The notes under the pieces: model-generated
Told to the model about the DNA's origin: nothing
Databases searched by the model: none
What the model saw: the letters and a program-made list of their open reading frames with translations, nothing else
Shown: positions 1 through 6,488 of the stretch, piece by piece
Layout of the letters: each line of letters starts with the position of its first letter
Position numbering within the stretch: position 1 is the stretch's first letter
Origin: Oceanithermus desulfurans
Lineage (GTDB): Bacteria; Deinococcota; Deinococci; Deinococcales; Marinithermaceae
DNA length: 64,000 nucleotides
Direction: 5' to 3'
Assembly: GCF_014201675.1 (NCBI RefSeq)
Contig: NZ_JACHEZ010000003.1
Span: 186,001 to 250,000 of the forward strand
Program-made: the position numbers and the translations under genes

Positions 1-676
1 CGCGCAGTGCGAGCAGCAAGGAGATTGCACCTGCGAGTACCCATAGCGTGGCCGCAAACCAGATCCCCGGTTCATTCAAGGCCGATCCCCGAACCAACGC
101 CACCAACTGGAGGTAGGGAAAAACCGAAACCGACTTTCCAGCAGCGATAGGGATGACCGCACCGCCCAACACGGCCAAGGAGAGCAGGTTCACGAGGGCC
201 CCGGTACGTTTGAAAAGCAGGGTGGCACTTGCCAAGAAGAGACCCGGACCCAGGCCAATCCACCATGCCAAAGGCGCCCAGCGCCAAAAGGCAAGGAGCT
301 CCTCGAATTCAAGCCGAAGGGGCAGTGCGAGCAACAAGAACACCAAGCTCAATTGGCCCATCATCCAAATCCCCCGCGCCAGCGCTTCCCCCGAAAGGAG
401 ACCAATGAGGGGCCACCTGGCTAAAAGGATTTCCTCTTGGGAAGCCGATGGATCCTCTAAAGCCCTGGCCGGAGCCTGCAAGGACAGCATGACCATAAAC
501 CCCAGCAAGAGGGCGGCCAAGGACCGATCTTGCCCCAGCGCCTTACCCGTCACCGCGAGAAGACCCAAGAATAGGGCCGACGACAGCAAATTGAAGGCAA
601 AGGCCACCGGGTGGCGTAACTCCTGAATAGCTTGCAGCTTTAGGAGCGTCAAAAACCACCTGGCCGCACGTTTCAT
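1..676 (-). CDS. ABC transporter permease, ABC-2/CcmB-like (partial)
   Basis: Read directly on the minus strand: ATG at 676 overlaps the stop of the upstream ATPase gene (ATGA), and the frame stays open for about 225 codons to the window edge, so the C-terminus is missing. The protein begins MKRAARWFLTLLKLQ and has about six hydrophobic stretches separated by short loops, with a cytosolic ARALEDPSASQEEIL segment like that of ABC-2/CcmB-type permeases. It is probably the membrane half of the exporter whose ATPase is encoded just upstream. The substrate cannot be told. Codons such as TTG, CTA, GCT and AGG are used freely, unlike the GC-ending codons elsewhere in the window, which suggests transfer. 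Confidence 0.75.
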   Translation of the reverse strand, partial: MKRAARWFLTLLKLQAIQELRHPVAFAFNLLSSALFLGLLAVTGKALGQDRSLAALLLGFMVMLSLQAPARALEDPSASQEEILLARWPLIGLLSGEALARGIWMMGQLSLVFLLLALPLRLEFEELLAFWRWAPLAWWIGLGPGLFLASATLLFKRTGALVNLLSLAVLGGAVIPIAAGKSVSVFPYLQLVALVRGSALNEPGIWFAATLWVLAGAISLLLALR

Positions 677-1560
677 TGTTCTTCCGAGACACCCCTTTCC
701 AAAGGAGATTCCCGCTCAATATCCAAAAGCCCGGCCTGCCTGGCGGCTACCAGCTCGAGTACGGAAGCTAAAGAACCTGCCTCCATAGGACCCAAGAGTC
801 CACCCATTTCATCCTTCTCCCAGCCCTGCGGCAGGCTTCCGTTCAAACGCTCGGGATGGGCCAGAACCAGGCGCAATCGGAGGTTCTGCCCCATGGTCTC
901 GGCAATGGCTTCAAGTGAACCCTCAGCAAGTACCCGACCTGCTCGCAAAACGGTAAAAGTATCCGCTATTCTTTCCAAGAAATTTAATGACTGCGAGGTG
1001 ATGAGCAAGGCCCGTCCTGCCCGGCGCTCCTCTTCCAGAATCTGCATCAGGACTCGTTGTCCTACGACGTCCAATCCCAGGGTTGGTTCATCGAGGAGCA
1101 AGAGTTCCGGGCGAGGCAAGAAGGCGATCACGAGCCTGAGCCGCTGTCGCATGCCCCGGGAGTAGCGGTTGACCACATGATGTTCAGGCAATCCAAACCG
1201 CTCAAGCAGGTGAAACCCCCAATTCCGGTATTCCCGTGGAGAAAGTCCCAGGCGGGCGGCGTGGTATTCGATGTTCTCCCAACCGGTCCAACGGGGTTCC
1301 AGCCGCCTCCTGCCGTCAAGCACCATCCCAACTCGGCCAGCAAAACGACTAGTGGACAAAAGGGGGTTCTGCCCAAACAAGATCACCCGACCCGACCACG
1401 GAGCAAGCATGCCCAGGGCCAAGCGCAAAAGCGTGGTCTTTCCCACGCCGTTCGCCCCTACCAGAGCACGCACTTTTCCGGGGACAACTCGAAGGGAGAC
1501 CTCCCTCAGCACCGGGGCTCCCCGCCTATAACCGGCGCTCACCCGCATCAGCTCAAGCAC
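673..1560 (-). CDS. ABC transporter ATP-binding protein
   Basis: A 295-residue nucleotide-binding subunit with Walker A GANGVGKTT (residues 35-43), signature YSRGMRQRL (133-141) and Walker B LLLLDEPT (153-160). The chain after about residue 220 is an accessory C-terminal region seen in exporter ATPases. It energises the membrane permease encoded immediately downstream with a 4-nt overlap. The start is taken as GTG at 1560; an ATG four codons later is a possible alternative, and no strong ribosome binding site is visible. GC content and codon use are lower than in guaA or rnhA next door. The family (drug, lipid or peptide export) cannot be fixed from the sequence. Confidence 0.9.
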   Translation of the reverse strand: MLELMRVSAGYRRGAPVLREVSLRVVPGKVRALVGANGVGKTTLLRLALGMLAPWSGRVILFGQNPLLSTSRFAGRVGMVLDGRRRLEPRWTGWENIEYHAARLGLSPREYRNWGFHLLERFGLPEHHVVNRYSRGMRQRLRLVIAFLPRPELLLLDEPTLGLDVVGQRVLMQILEEERRAGRALLITSQSLNFLERIADTFTVLRAGRVLAEGSLEAIAETMGQNLRLRLVLAHPERLNGSLPQGWEKDEMGGLLGPMEAGSLASVLELVAARQAGLLDIERESPLERGVSEEQ

Positions 1561-1575
1561 ATGGCCAGCAAAGCC

Positions 1576-1890
1576 TCAGGCGATGGCAAACGGAACCAGG
1601 TCACTTGTCATCCCCACTCGATCGTCCACAAGAACTTCTGGAAAGGTGTAAGCCGCACCCAATCTCGGCGATGCGCTGCAAGATCTCTCAGGAGATCCCT
1701 TTCGGAAAGTCATGGGAACCCTGTCCCCAAGTGCCTTTTGCGTGGGCGTGCCGACGCGGGCGTAGACGTAGCCTTCGCCGGTACGAAAACGCTCTGCCCC
1801 TCCTCCAAGGTCGTAAACCCGCAGGCCCCTGGGACGTAGACGGTGATTCCCTGGAAGCCCAGCCCAGACCGCGGGCGTCGCGTATTCCAT
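1576..1890 (-). other. Doubtful 104-codon ORF behind a leaderless-type promoter
   Basis: This open frame starts at ATG 1890, six bases after a TAGAAT box (minus strand, 1902-1897), the usual leaderless spacing in this window, and ends 15 bases before the ABC ATPase gene. That placement would suit the first gene of the exporter operon. Against this, most of the ORF overlaps DNA that resembles the guaA 3' end in a different frame, and the protein (starting MEYATPAVWAGLPG) matches no family I recognise. It may be a chimeric or decaying gene that only supplies the promoter. Confidence 0.3.
1609..1797 (-). pseudogene. Decayed copy of the guaA 3' end
   Basis: The plus-strand text from 1609 follows the guaA 3' end (from 2341) in the same order and orientation: shared CACTCGATCGTCC near the stop codon, then AATCTCGG-GATGCGCTGC, and more weakly ACGTAGCC, CGCCGGT and ACGCTCT further on. 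These correspond to the last 75 or so codons of GMP synthase (from KSVGVTG through PQRIPEIG to TIEWE). Several indels break the frame, so it is not translated as GuaA. It lies beyond rnhA, next to the AT-richer ABC genes. The first 90 bases are a clear match; the extension to 1797 is patchy. Confidence 0.65.
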
Positions 1891-1896
1891 GGGCCG

Positions 1897-1902
1897 ATTC
1901 TA
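1897..1902 (-). promoter_or_regulatory. Leaderless-type -10 box before 104-codon ORF/ABC genes
   Basis: TAGAAT on the minus strand, followed by six bases and the ATG at 1890. It overlaps the end of rnhA and may drive the ABC exporter genes. Confidence 0.4.
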
Positions 1903-2343
1903 AGGGTCTTTGAGTGCGTTCCGGCGGCGGTTCGCCTCGCGGTCCACGAGTTCGTTCTCACGGTGCCCGGCGTGACCGCGGGTCCAATGCCAGTGCACCT
2001 CGTGGCGCCGGGTCTCCTCGAGCAGAACGCGCCAGAGGTCCTGGTTCTTCACCGGCTGCCGGCTCGCCGTCTTCCAGCCGTTCCTTTGCCACTTCTCGAG
2101 CCAGCCGTCGGTGAAGGCCTTCTTGAGGTACTGCGAGTCGGTGTAGAGGTGCACCACACAGGGCTTCTTGAGCGCCCGGAGCGCCATCACCGCGGCGGTC
2201 AGCTCCATGCGGTTGTTGGTGGTGTTCGGCTCGGCGCCGCTGATGAGCTTTTCGCGGCCGCCACTGCGCAACAGCGCCGCCCAGCCGCCGCGCCGCTTGT
2301 CGTCGGCGGAGCCGTCGGTGAAGACTTCGACGGTGCAGTCCAT
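1900..2343 (-). CDS. rnhA: Ribonuclease HI
   Basis: A 147-residue protein, the standard length, that cleaves the RNA strand of RNA:DNA hybrids (R-loops, Okazaki primers). All active-site residues are visible: D10 in VFTDGS, E47 in NRMEL, D69 in LYTDSQ and D134 in ELVDREAN, plus H124 in the flexible TRGHAGH loop. ATG at 2343 overlaps the guaA stop (TGATG), so it is translationally coupled to guaA. The longer in-frame extension upstream lies inside guaA and is not part of the protein. Codon use matches the chromosome. Confidence 0.95.
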   Translation of the reverse strand: MDCTVEVFTDGSADDKRRGGWAALLRSGGREKLISGAEPNTTNNRMELTAAVMALRALKKPCVVHLYTDSQYLKKAFTDGWLEKWQRNGWKTASRQPVKNQDLWRVLLEETRRHEVHWHWTRGHAGHRENELVDREANRRRNALKDP

Positions 2344-3857
2344 CACTCCCACTCGATCGTCCCCGGGGGCTTGCTGGTGAGATCGTAGACGACGCGGCCA
2401 ATCTCGGGGATGCGCTGCGGGATCTTGCGCGCCACCTCGTCGAGGAAGTCGTGGGGTAGGCGCGCCCAGTCGGCGGTCATGCCGTCCACGCTGGTCACCG
2501 CGCGCAGCGCCAGCACGTAGCCGTAGCGGCGCTCGTCGCCGGTCACGCCCACGCTCTTCACCGGGGTGAGCACCGCCAGCGCCTGCCAAACCTCGTCGTA
2601 GAGGCCGTGGTCCTTGAGGGCGCTGATGAACAGGTCGTCGGCGCGGCGCAGCAGGTCGAGCTTTTCCTCGTCCACCGGCCCCAGAATACGAATGGCCAGG
2701 CCCGGCCCCGGGAAGGGGTGGCGCAGACGGACGGCGTCGGGCAGGCCCAGCAGCAGGCCCAGCTCGCGCACCTCGTCCTTGAAGAGGTAGCGGAAGGGTT
2801 CGAGCAGCTCGAAACCCAGCTCGGCCGGCAGGCCACCAACGTTGTGGTGGCTCTTGATGTTGGCCGCCCCGGTGCCGCCGGCGCTCTCGATGACGTCGGG
2901 GTAGAGGGTGCCCTGGGCCAGGAACCGGAACGGGCCCAGGCGGGCCGCCTGCTCCTTGAAGACCTCGATGAACTCGCGGCCGATGATCTTGCGCTTGGCC
3001 TCGGGGTCGCTCACGCCGGCGAGTGCGGCCAGGAAGCGTTCGCGGGCGTCCACGGTGACCAGGTTGACCCCCGCGGACGAAAGGGCGCGCTCCACCTCTT
3101 CACGCTCGCCCAGGCGCAGGAGGCCGTGGTCGACGAAGACGGCGGCGTGGTCCACCCCGGCGCGGGCGAGCAGCAGCGCCAGGGTGCTCGAGTCCACCCC
3201 GCCGCTGACCGCGAGCAGCACCCGCTCGCCAGCCGCCCGGGAGCGCACCTCCTCCAGCGCGGCGTCGAGGGCGTGGTCGGGCGTCCAGTCGCGCCGCACG
3301 CCGGCGACGCGTAGGAAGTTCTCGAGGATCGTCATCCCCTTGGGGGTGTGGGCCACCTCGGGGTGGAACTGCACGCCGAAGAAGCGGCCGGTGCCGTCCT
3401 GGATGGCCGCGACCGGGTTCTCCTCGGTGGCCGCGACCGCGCGCCAACCCGGGGGCAGCTCGGTGACGGCGTCGGCGTGGCTCATCCACACCTGCACCTC
3501 ACCCGACATCCCCTCGAAGAGCGGGCCCTCGAAGCGGGTCAGCCAGGCCTTGCCGTACTCGGCGCGGCCGCCGCGCTCGACCCGGCCGCCGAAGCGCTGG
3601 GCCAGGTACTGCATGCCGTAGCAGATGCCCAGCACCGGCACGCCCAGCTCGAAGACGCCCTCGTCGGGACGCATCGCCGCGGGGTCGAAGACCGAGCTGG
3701 GTCCGCCCGAGAGCACGACCGCCCCGGGCGCGTGCGCCCGCACCTGCTCGAGCAGCGCGGGGCCGGGCAGCACCACCGAGTAGGCGTGCAGCTCGCGGAT
3801 GCGGCGCGCGATCAGGTGGGTGTACTGGGAACCGAAGTCGAGGATGACGACACTCAT
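2343..3857 (-). CDS. guaA: GMP synthase (glutamine-hydrolysing)
   Basis: A 504-residue enzyme converting XMP, ATP and glutamine to GMP. The N-terminal class I amidotransferase has the nucleophile C79 in GICYGMQ with H165 and E167 in QFHPEVA. The ATP-pyrophosphatase P-loop is SGGVDSS (218-224). The dimerisation domain ends in the conserved [13 protein letters not shown] 3857 lies six bases after a TAGACT -10 box, supporting this start. rnhA follows with a 1-base stop/start overlap. A decayed copy of its 3' end is found about 0.7 kb downstream. Confidence 0.97.
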   Translation of the reverse strand: MSVVILDFGSQYTHLIARRIRELHAYSVVLPGPALLEQVRAHAPGAVVLSGGPSSVFDPAAMRPDEGVFELGVPVLGICYGMQYLAQRFGGRVERGGRAEYGKAWLTRFEGPLFEGMSGEVQVWMSHADAVTELPPGWRAVAATEENPVAAIQDGTGRFFGVQFHPEVAHTPKGMTILENFLRVAGVRRDWTPDHALDAALEEVRSRAAGERVLLAVSGGVDSSTLALLLARAGVDHAAVFVDHGLLRLGEREEVERALSSAGVNLVTVDARERFLAALAGVSDPEAKRKIIGREFIEVFKEQAARLGPFRFLAQGTLYPDVIESAGGTGAANIKSHHNVGGLPAELGFELLEPFRYLFKDEVRELGLLLGLPDAVRLRHPFPGPGLAIRILGPVDEEKLDLLRRADDLFISALKDHGLYDEVWQALAVLTPVKSVGVTGDERRYGYVLALRAVTSVDGMTADWARLPHDFLDEVARKIPQRIPEIGRVVYDLTSKPPGTIEWE

Positions 3858-3863
3858 GGCCCC

Positions 3864-3869
3864 AGTCTA
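3864..3869 (-). promoter_or_regulatory. Leaderless-type promoter of guaA
   Basis: TAGACT on the minus strand, then six bases (GGGGCC) and the guaA ATG. Transcription starting at the usual distance from the -10 box would begin at or next to the start codon. Confidence 0.6.
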
Positions 3870-3875
3870 CCCAGC

Positions 3876-5159
3876 TCAGGGGCCCAGGCGGACCGTCACG
3901 GACCCCGTGCTGGGTGGAACGTTGAGCAGCTTTTCCTGGGGCAGATAGCCCTCGGCGCGGATCTGGATGCGGTAAACCCCGGGCACGTCGAAGTAGACCT
4001 TTCCGGGGATGATGGCCAGCACCCGGCCCCGCACCAGCTGCGAGGCCTCGGGGGCGTCGAGCAGCACCAGTTCGGCGCGGCCCTCGGGCGGCTCGACGCG
4101 GAACTCGACCGCGTAGCCCTCGGCCGCGCCCGGCGCCGGCGTGCGGCCCTTCCACCAGACGACCGCCAGCGCCAGCAGCACGACGAGCACCAGCGCACCC
4201 CCGCGCAGCAGCCAGCGCCGGTCGCTCCCGCTGGCGGCGCCCCGCGGCTCGATGACCTCGAAGGCGGGCTCGCTGACCTCGTCGATGCGCACGACCCGGC
4301 TGGGGTCGGTGGGCCTGGGCTCCACGTGGACCGGCCCTTCGGCCTCGGCTTCCGCGGACGCAGCGGCTTCGGGCTCGGGCGGCGGGGCGCGGTCGGGCTC
4401 GGGCGGGAACAGCGGCGCCTTCTGCGGAGGGGGCTCCGGAACCTCGGGCTCGGGCGGCGGGGCGGGCTCGGACAGCGGGGCCTCTTCCGCGGGCGCGGGC
4501 GGGTTCTCGGGGCGGCCGAGGACGCGCACCGTGCCCGTCGCCGGCGGTTCGGGAGGAGGGACGGCGGCCGGTCCGTCGGCGTCTTCGGCAAGGGCCTCGA
4601 GCTCGGAGAGGGACCGCGGGTCGGCCAGGTACTCGGCGGCCTCGCGCAGGTCCACGGCCCCTTCGGCCAGCCGTTCCATGACGCGGTGGAAGGGCCAGCC
4701 CGGCCAGGTGTCGCCCGCCGCCTCGCGCAACGCCTCGACCAGGGCCGCCTCGTCGGCGGCGCGCGCCGGGACCGGCAGGCCCACCCCCTCGATCCAGACC
4801 TCGTCCCCCTTGACCCAGAGCCGTTCGGTGTCGAGACGGCCGTGCTCGAGCCCCAGCGCCTTCATCTCCAGCAGCGCCCCCAGCAGACGCCGGGTCCAGG
4901 CCGTGAGTTCGTGGGGGCTGACCTCGCCGCGCAGCTGCGCCAGCGGCACCGCGCCGAACGGCAGCTCGGCGATCCAGGCGTCGTCCTCCCGCCCCTGCCA
5001 GTTGAGGGTGCCCTGGATGCGAAAGCTCGGGGCCGCCCCTTCGAGCGGCCGGTAAACGAGCACCGGGGTGCCCGTCACGGTGTCCTGCCCCTCCCAAATT
5101 TCGATGGCGCCTTCGCGAGCGCGGATGCGGTTCAGCAAATACGGACCAATGTGGTTCAC
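3876..5159 (-). CDS. Kinase-like (pseudokinase) membrane protein with PEGA domain
   Basis: 427 residues in four parts. Residues 1-200 resemble a bacterial Ser/Thr kinase fold (GPYLLNRIRAREGAIEIWEG, then HGRLDTERLWV in place of the HxDLKPxN loop, and IEGVGL in place of DFG). The VAxK lysine and the catalytic Asp are absent, so it is probably inactive. Residues 210-300 are a Pro/Glu-rich linker. One membrane span follows (WLLRGGALVLVVLLALAVVWW minus its ends, about 315-335). The C-terminal 80 residues are a PEGA-like beta domain (GVYRIQIRAEGYLPQEK). The predicted topology is kinase-like part in the cytosol and PEGA outside. GTG 5159 is six bases after TATAAT. The role is unknown. Confidence 0.7.
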   Translation of the reverse strand: MNHIGPYLLNRIRAREGAIEIWEGQDTVTGTPVLVYRPLEGAAPSFRIQGTLNWQGREDDAWIAELPFGAVPLAQLRGEVSPHELTAWTRRLLGALLEMKALGLEHGRLDTERLWVKGDEVWIEGVGLPVPARAADEAALVEALREAAGDTWPGWPFHRVMERLAEGAVDLREAAEYLADPRSLSELEALAEDADGPAAVPPPEPPATGTVRVLGRPENPPAPAEEAPLSEPAPPPEPEVPEPPPQKAPLFPPEPDRAPPPEPEAAASAEAEAEGPVHVEPRPTDPSRVVRIDEVSEPAFEVIEPRGAASGSDRRWLLRGGALVLVVLLALAVVWWKGRTPAPGAAEGYAVEFRVEPPEGRAELVLLDAPEASQLVRGRVLAIIPGKVYFDVPGVYRIQIRAEGYLPQEKLLNVPPSTGSVTVRLGP

Positions 5160-5165
5160 GTTTCG

Positions 5166-5171
5166 ATTATA
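5166..5171 (-). promoter_or_regulatory. Leaderless-type promoter (TATAAT) of the pseudokinase gene
   Basis: A perfect TATAAT on the minus strand, six bases upstream of GTG 5159; no good -35 at 17 bp. Confidence 0.6.
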
Positions 5172-5214
5172 CGGAGGGGGCGGTTAGGAACCTGTAAAGG
5201 TTTATTTCATTTCG

Positions 5215-5244
5215 TTGACACTGCATTTTTCCACAGCCTATAAT
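5215..5244 (+). promoter_or_regulatory. Consensus sigma-70 promoter
   Basis: TTGACA (5215-5220) and TATAAT (5239-5244) with an 18-bp spacer, both hexamers perfect. It is by sequence the strongest promoter in the window, and reads into the leader ORF at 5252 and the gene at 5328. Confidence 0.85.
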
Positions 5245-5251
5245 CGAGTAG

Positions 5252-5338
5252 ATGAAACAGGCTTCGCCCCAAGACCTCCTCCGCCCGATACCGATGGGCG
5301 GATTTTTGGTATGCGAAAGGAGCCGGGATGCAGTATAA
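5252..5338 (+). CDS. Putative 28-residue leader peptide
   Basis: The ATG lies seven bases after the TATAAT box, so the mRNA would be leaderless or nearly so. The frame encodes 28 residues beginning MKQASPQDLLRPIPMGG and stops 11 bases inside the next gene. A terminator-like hairpin (5280-5307) lies inside it, so translation of this ORF would interfere with hairpin formation. No strong run of one amino acid is seen (two adjacent Leu, some Pro and Arg). Whether it is a true leader peptide is inference from position. Confidence 0.4.
   Translation: MKQASPQDLLRPIPMGGFLVCERSRDAV
5280..5307 (+). terminator. Terminator-like hairpin in the 5' leader (possible attenuator)
   Basis: Stem TCCGCCC (5280-5286) with GGGCGGA (5296-5302), 9-base loop, followed by five T. 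It lies between the promoter and the 5328 gene, so it would end transcripts early unless disrupted. Confidence 0.6.
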
Positions 5339-5696
5339 GGTCACGCTATCCACCGAGGAAATCGTCCGTGGATTGAAGCACTACCGCCGCATCGCCAAGC
5401 AGGACGTACTGCGCGCCCCCGAGACCCCGAACCCCGAAGTTTTCCGCACGCATGCCGAAGCCCGCCGCGAGGTGTACACCCAGCTGGCCGAGCTGGCCGA
5501 GAGCAAGGGCCCCGACGCGGTGGTCGAGTACGCGCTCGAGCTCTACCAGTCCCTGCCCTTCGTCACCGGCACCGCCGAGGACGCCTACCCCGAGATCAAG
5601 GGCAAGGAGAACGCCCTCGAGAACTTCTTCCTGATGATCGGCCTCGACCCCAAGGTCCGCCGCGAGGCCCGCAAGCAGCGCCGGCCGATGGAGTAA
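5328..5696 (+). CDS. Unknown 122-residue protein
   Basis: A charged, soluble, mostly helical protein (begins MQYKVTLSTEEIVRGLKHYR) with no signal peptide, membrane span or known motif. ATG 5328 has a strong AAAGGAG five bases upstream (5316-5322), unlike the leaderless genes around it. It is preceded by the strongest promoter in the window and an attenuator-like leader, and lies nine bases before the uracil-DNA glycosylase gene, with which it is probably cotranscribed. I do not recognise the family; it may be specific to the Thermales. Confidence 0.75.
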   Translation: MQYKVTLSTEEIVRGLKHYRRIAKQDVLRAPETPNPEVFRTHAEARREVYTQLAELAESKGPDAVVEYALELYQSLPFVTGTAEDAYPEIKGKENALENFFLMIGLDPKVRREARKQRRPME

Positions 5697-5704
5697 CGCC
5701 CGCG

Positions 5705-6322
5705 ATGAGCCTGGAAGAGCTCGCCGCTCAGGCCGCCCACTGCACCGCCTGCCGGCTGCACGAAGGGCGCACCCACGTGGTCTTCGGAGAGGGCGACCCC
5801 GACGCCAAGCTGATGATCGTGGGCGAGGGCCCGGGCGCCGACGAGGACGCCCAGGGCCGGCCCTTCGTGGGCCGCGCCGGCCAGCTGCTCGACCGCATCC
5901 TCGAAGCGGCCGGCATCCCCCGCTCGAGCGTCTACATCACCAACATCGTCAAGTGCCGTCCGCCGGGCAACCGCAACCCCCTGCCCGACGAGTCCAAGAT
6001 CTGCAGCTCGCTGTGGCTGCTCAAGCAGATCGAGCTGATCCGGCCGCAGATCATCGTGCCGCTCGGCTCGGTGGCCACCCAGTTCTTCCTGGGCGAGAAG
6101 CTGCCCATCACCAAGGTGCGGGGGCAGTGGTTCGAGTGGAACGGCATCCAGGTCTTCCCGATGTTCCACCCCGCCTACCTGCTGCGCAACCCCTCGCGCG
6201 CCCCCGGAAGCCCCAAGGCGCTGACCTGGAAGGACATCCAGACGGTCAAGCAGACGCTCGACCGGCTCGGCCCCAAGCCCCAACGCGAGATCAAGGCCTC
6301 CGCCCAGGACCCCCTCTTCTGA
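5705..6322 (+). CDS. Uracil-DNA glycosylase, family 4 (4Fe-4S)
   Basis: A 205-residue base-excision repair enzyme removing uracil made by cytosine deamination, a process fast at high temperature. Motif 1 GEGPGADEDAQGRPFVGRAG and motif 2 HPAYLLRNPS are intact. Four cysteines for the iron-sulfur cluster are visible: C13 and C16 near the N-terminus (CTAC), and a pair in KCRPPGNRNPLPDESKIC. Family 4 (UdgA) enzymes are typical of thermophiles. It lies in the operon of the unknown 5328 gene; the 54-residue membrane ORF follows by one base. Confidence 0.95.
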   Translation: MSLEELAAQAAHCTACRLHEGRTHVVFGEGDPDAKLMIVGEGPGADEDAQGRPFVGRAGQLLDRILEAAGIPRSSVYITNIVKCRPPGNRNPLPDESKICSSLWLLKQIELIRPQIIVPLGSVATQFFLGEKLPITKVRGQWFEWNGIQVFPMFHPAYLLRNPSRAPGSPKALTWKDIQTVKQTLDRLGPKPQREIKASAQDPLF

Positions 6323-6323
6323 G

Positions 6324-6488
6324 ATGAGCGCGCCGGCACGCCTGGGCCTCCTCGTGGTCGCCAACGCGCTGGTGGCCTGGGCCCTCTACGACAACTGGGT
6401 CAGCCGCGCCTACCACTGGCTGCCCAACACCCTCGCGGCCCTGGCCGTGGCCGCGGTGGCCGTCGTCTACTGGGGCCGCCGCCGCTAG
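6324..6488 (+). CDS. Small 54-residue membrane protein
   Basis: ATG 6324 follows the glycosylase stop by one base, so the two are likely coupled. The protein begins MSAPARLGLLVVANALVAWA and has two hydrophobic segments (about residues 6-22 and 36-51) around a polar YDNWVSRAYHW turn, ending in Arg residues (GRRR). The last four bases overlap the purH stop on the other strand. The coding signal (GC-rich third positions) agrees with its neighbours. The function is unknown. Confidence 0.6.
   Translation: MSAPARLGLLVVANALVAWALYDNWVSRAYHWLPNTLAALAVAAVAVVYWGRRR

Noticed and set aside
153-626. Plus-strand ORF of 157 codons at the left edge
   Set aside because: It is the antisense shadow of the ABC permease; the minus strand gives a continuous hydrophobic protein with a coupled start.
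1900-2589. 229-codon ORF as a longer RNase H
   Set aside because: The first 80 codons are antisense-free but lie within guaA in another frame; RNase H begins at ATG 2343 with standard length.
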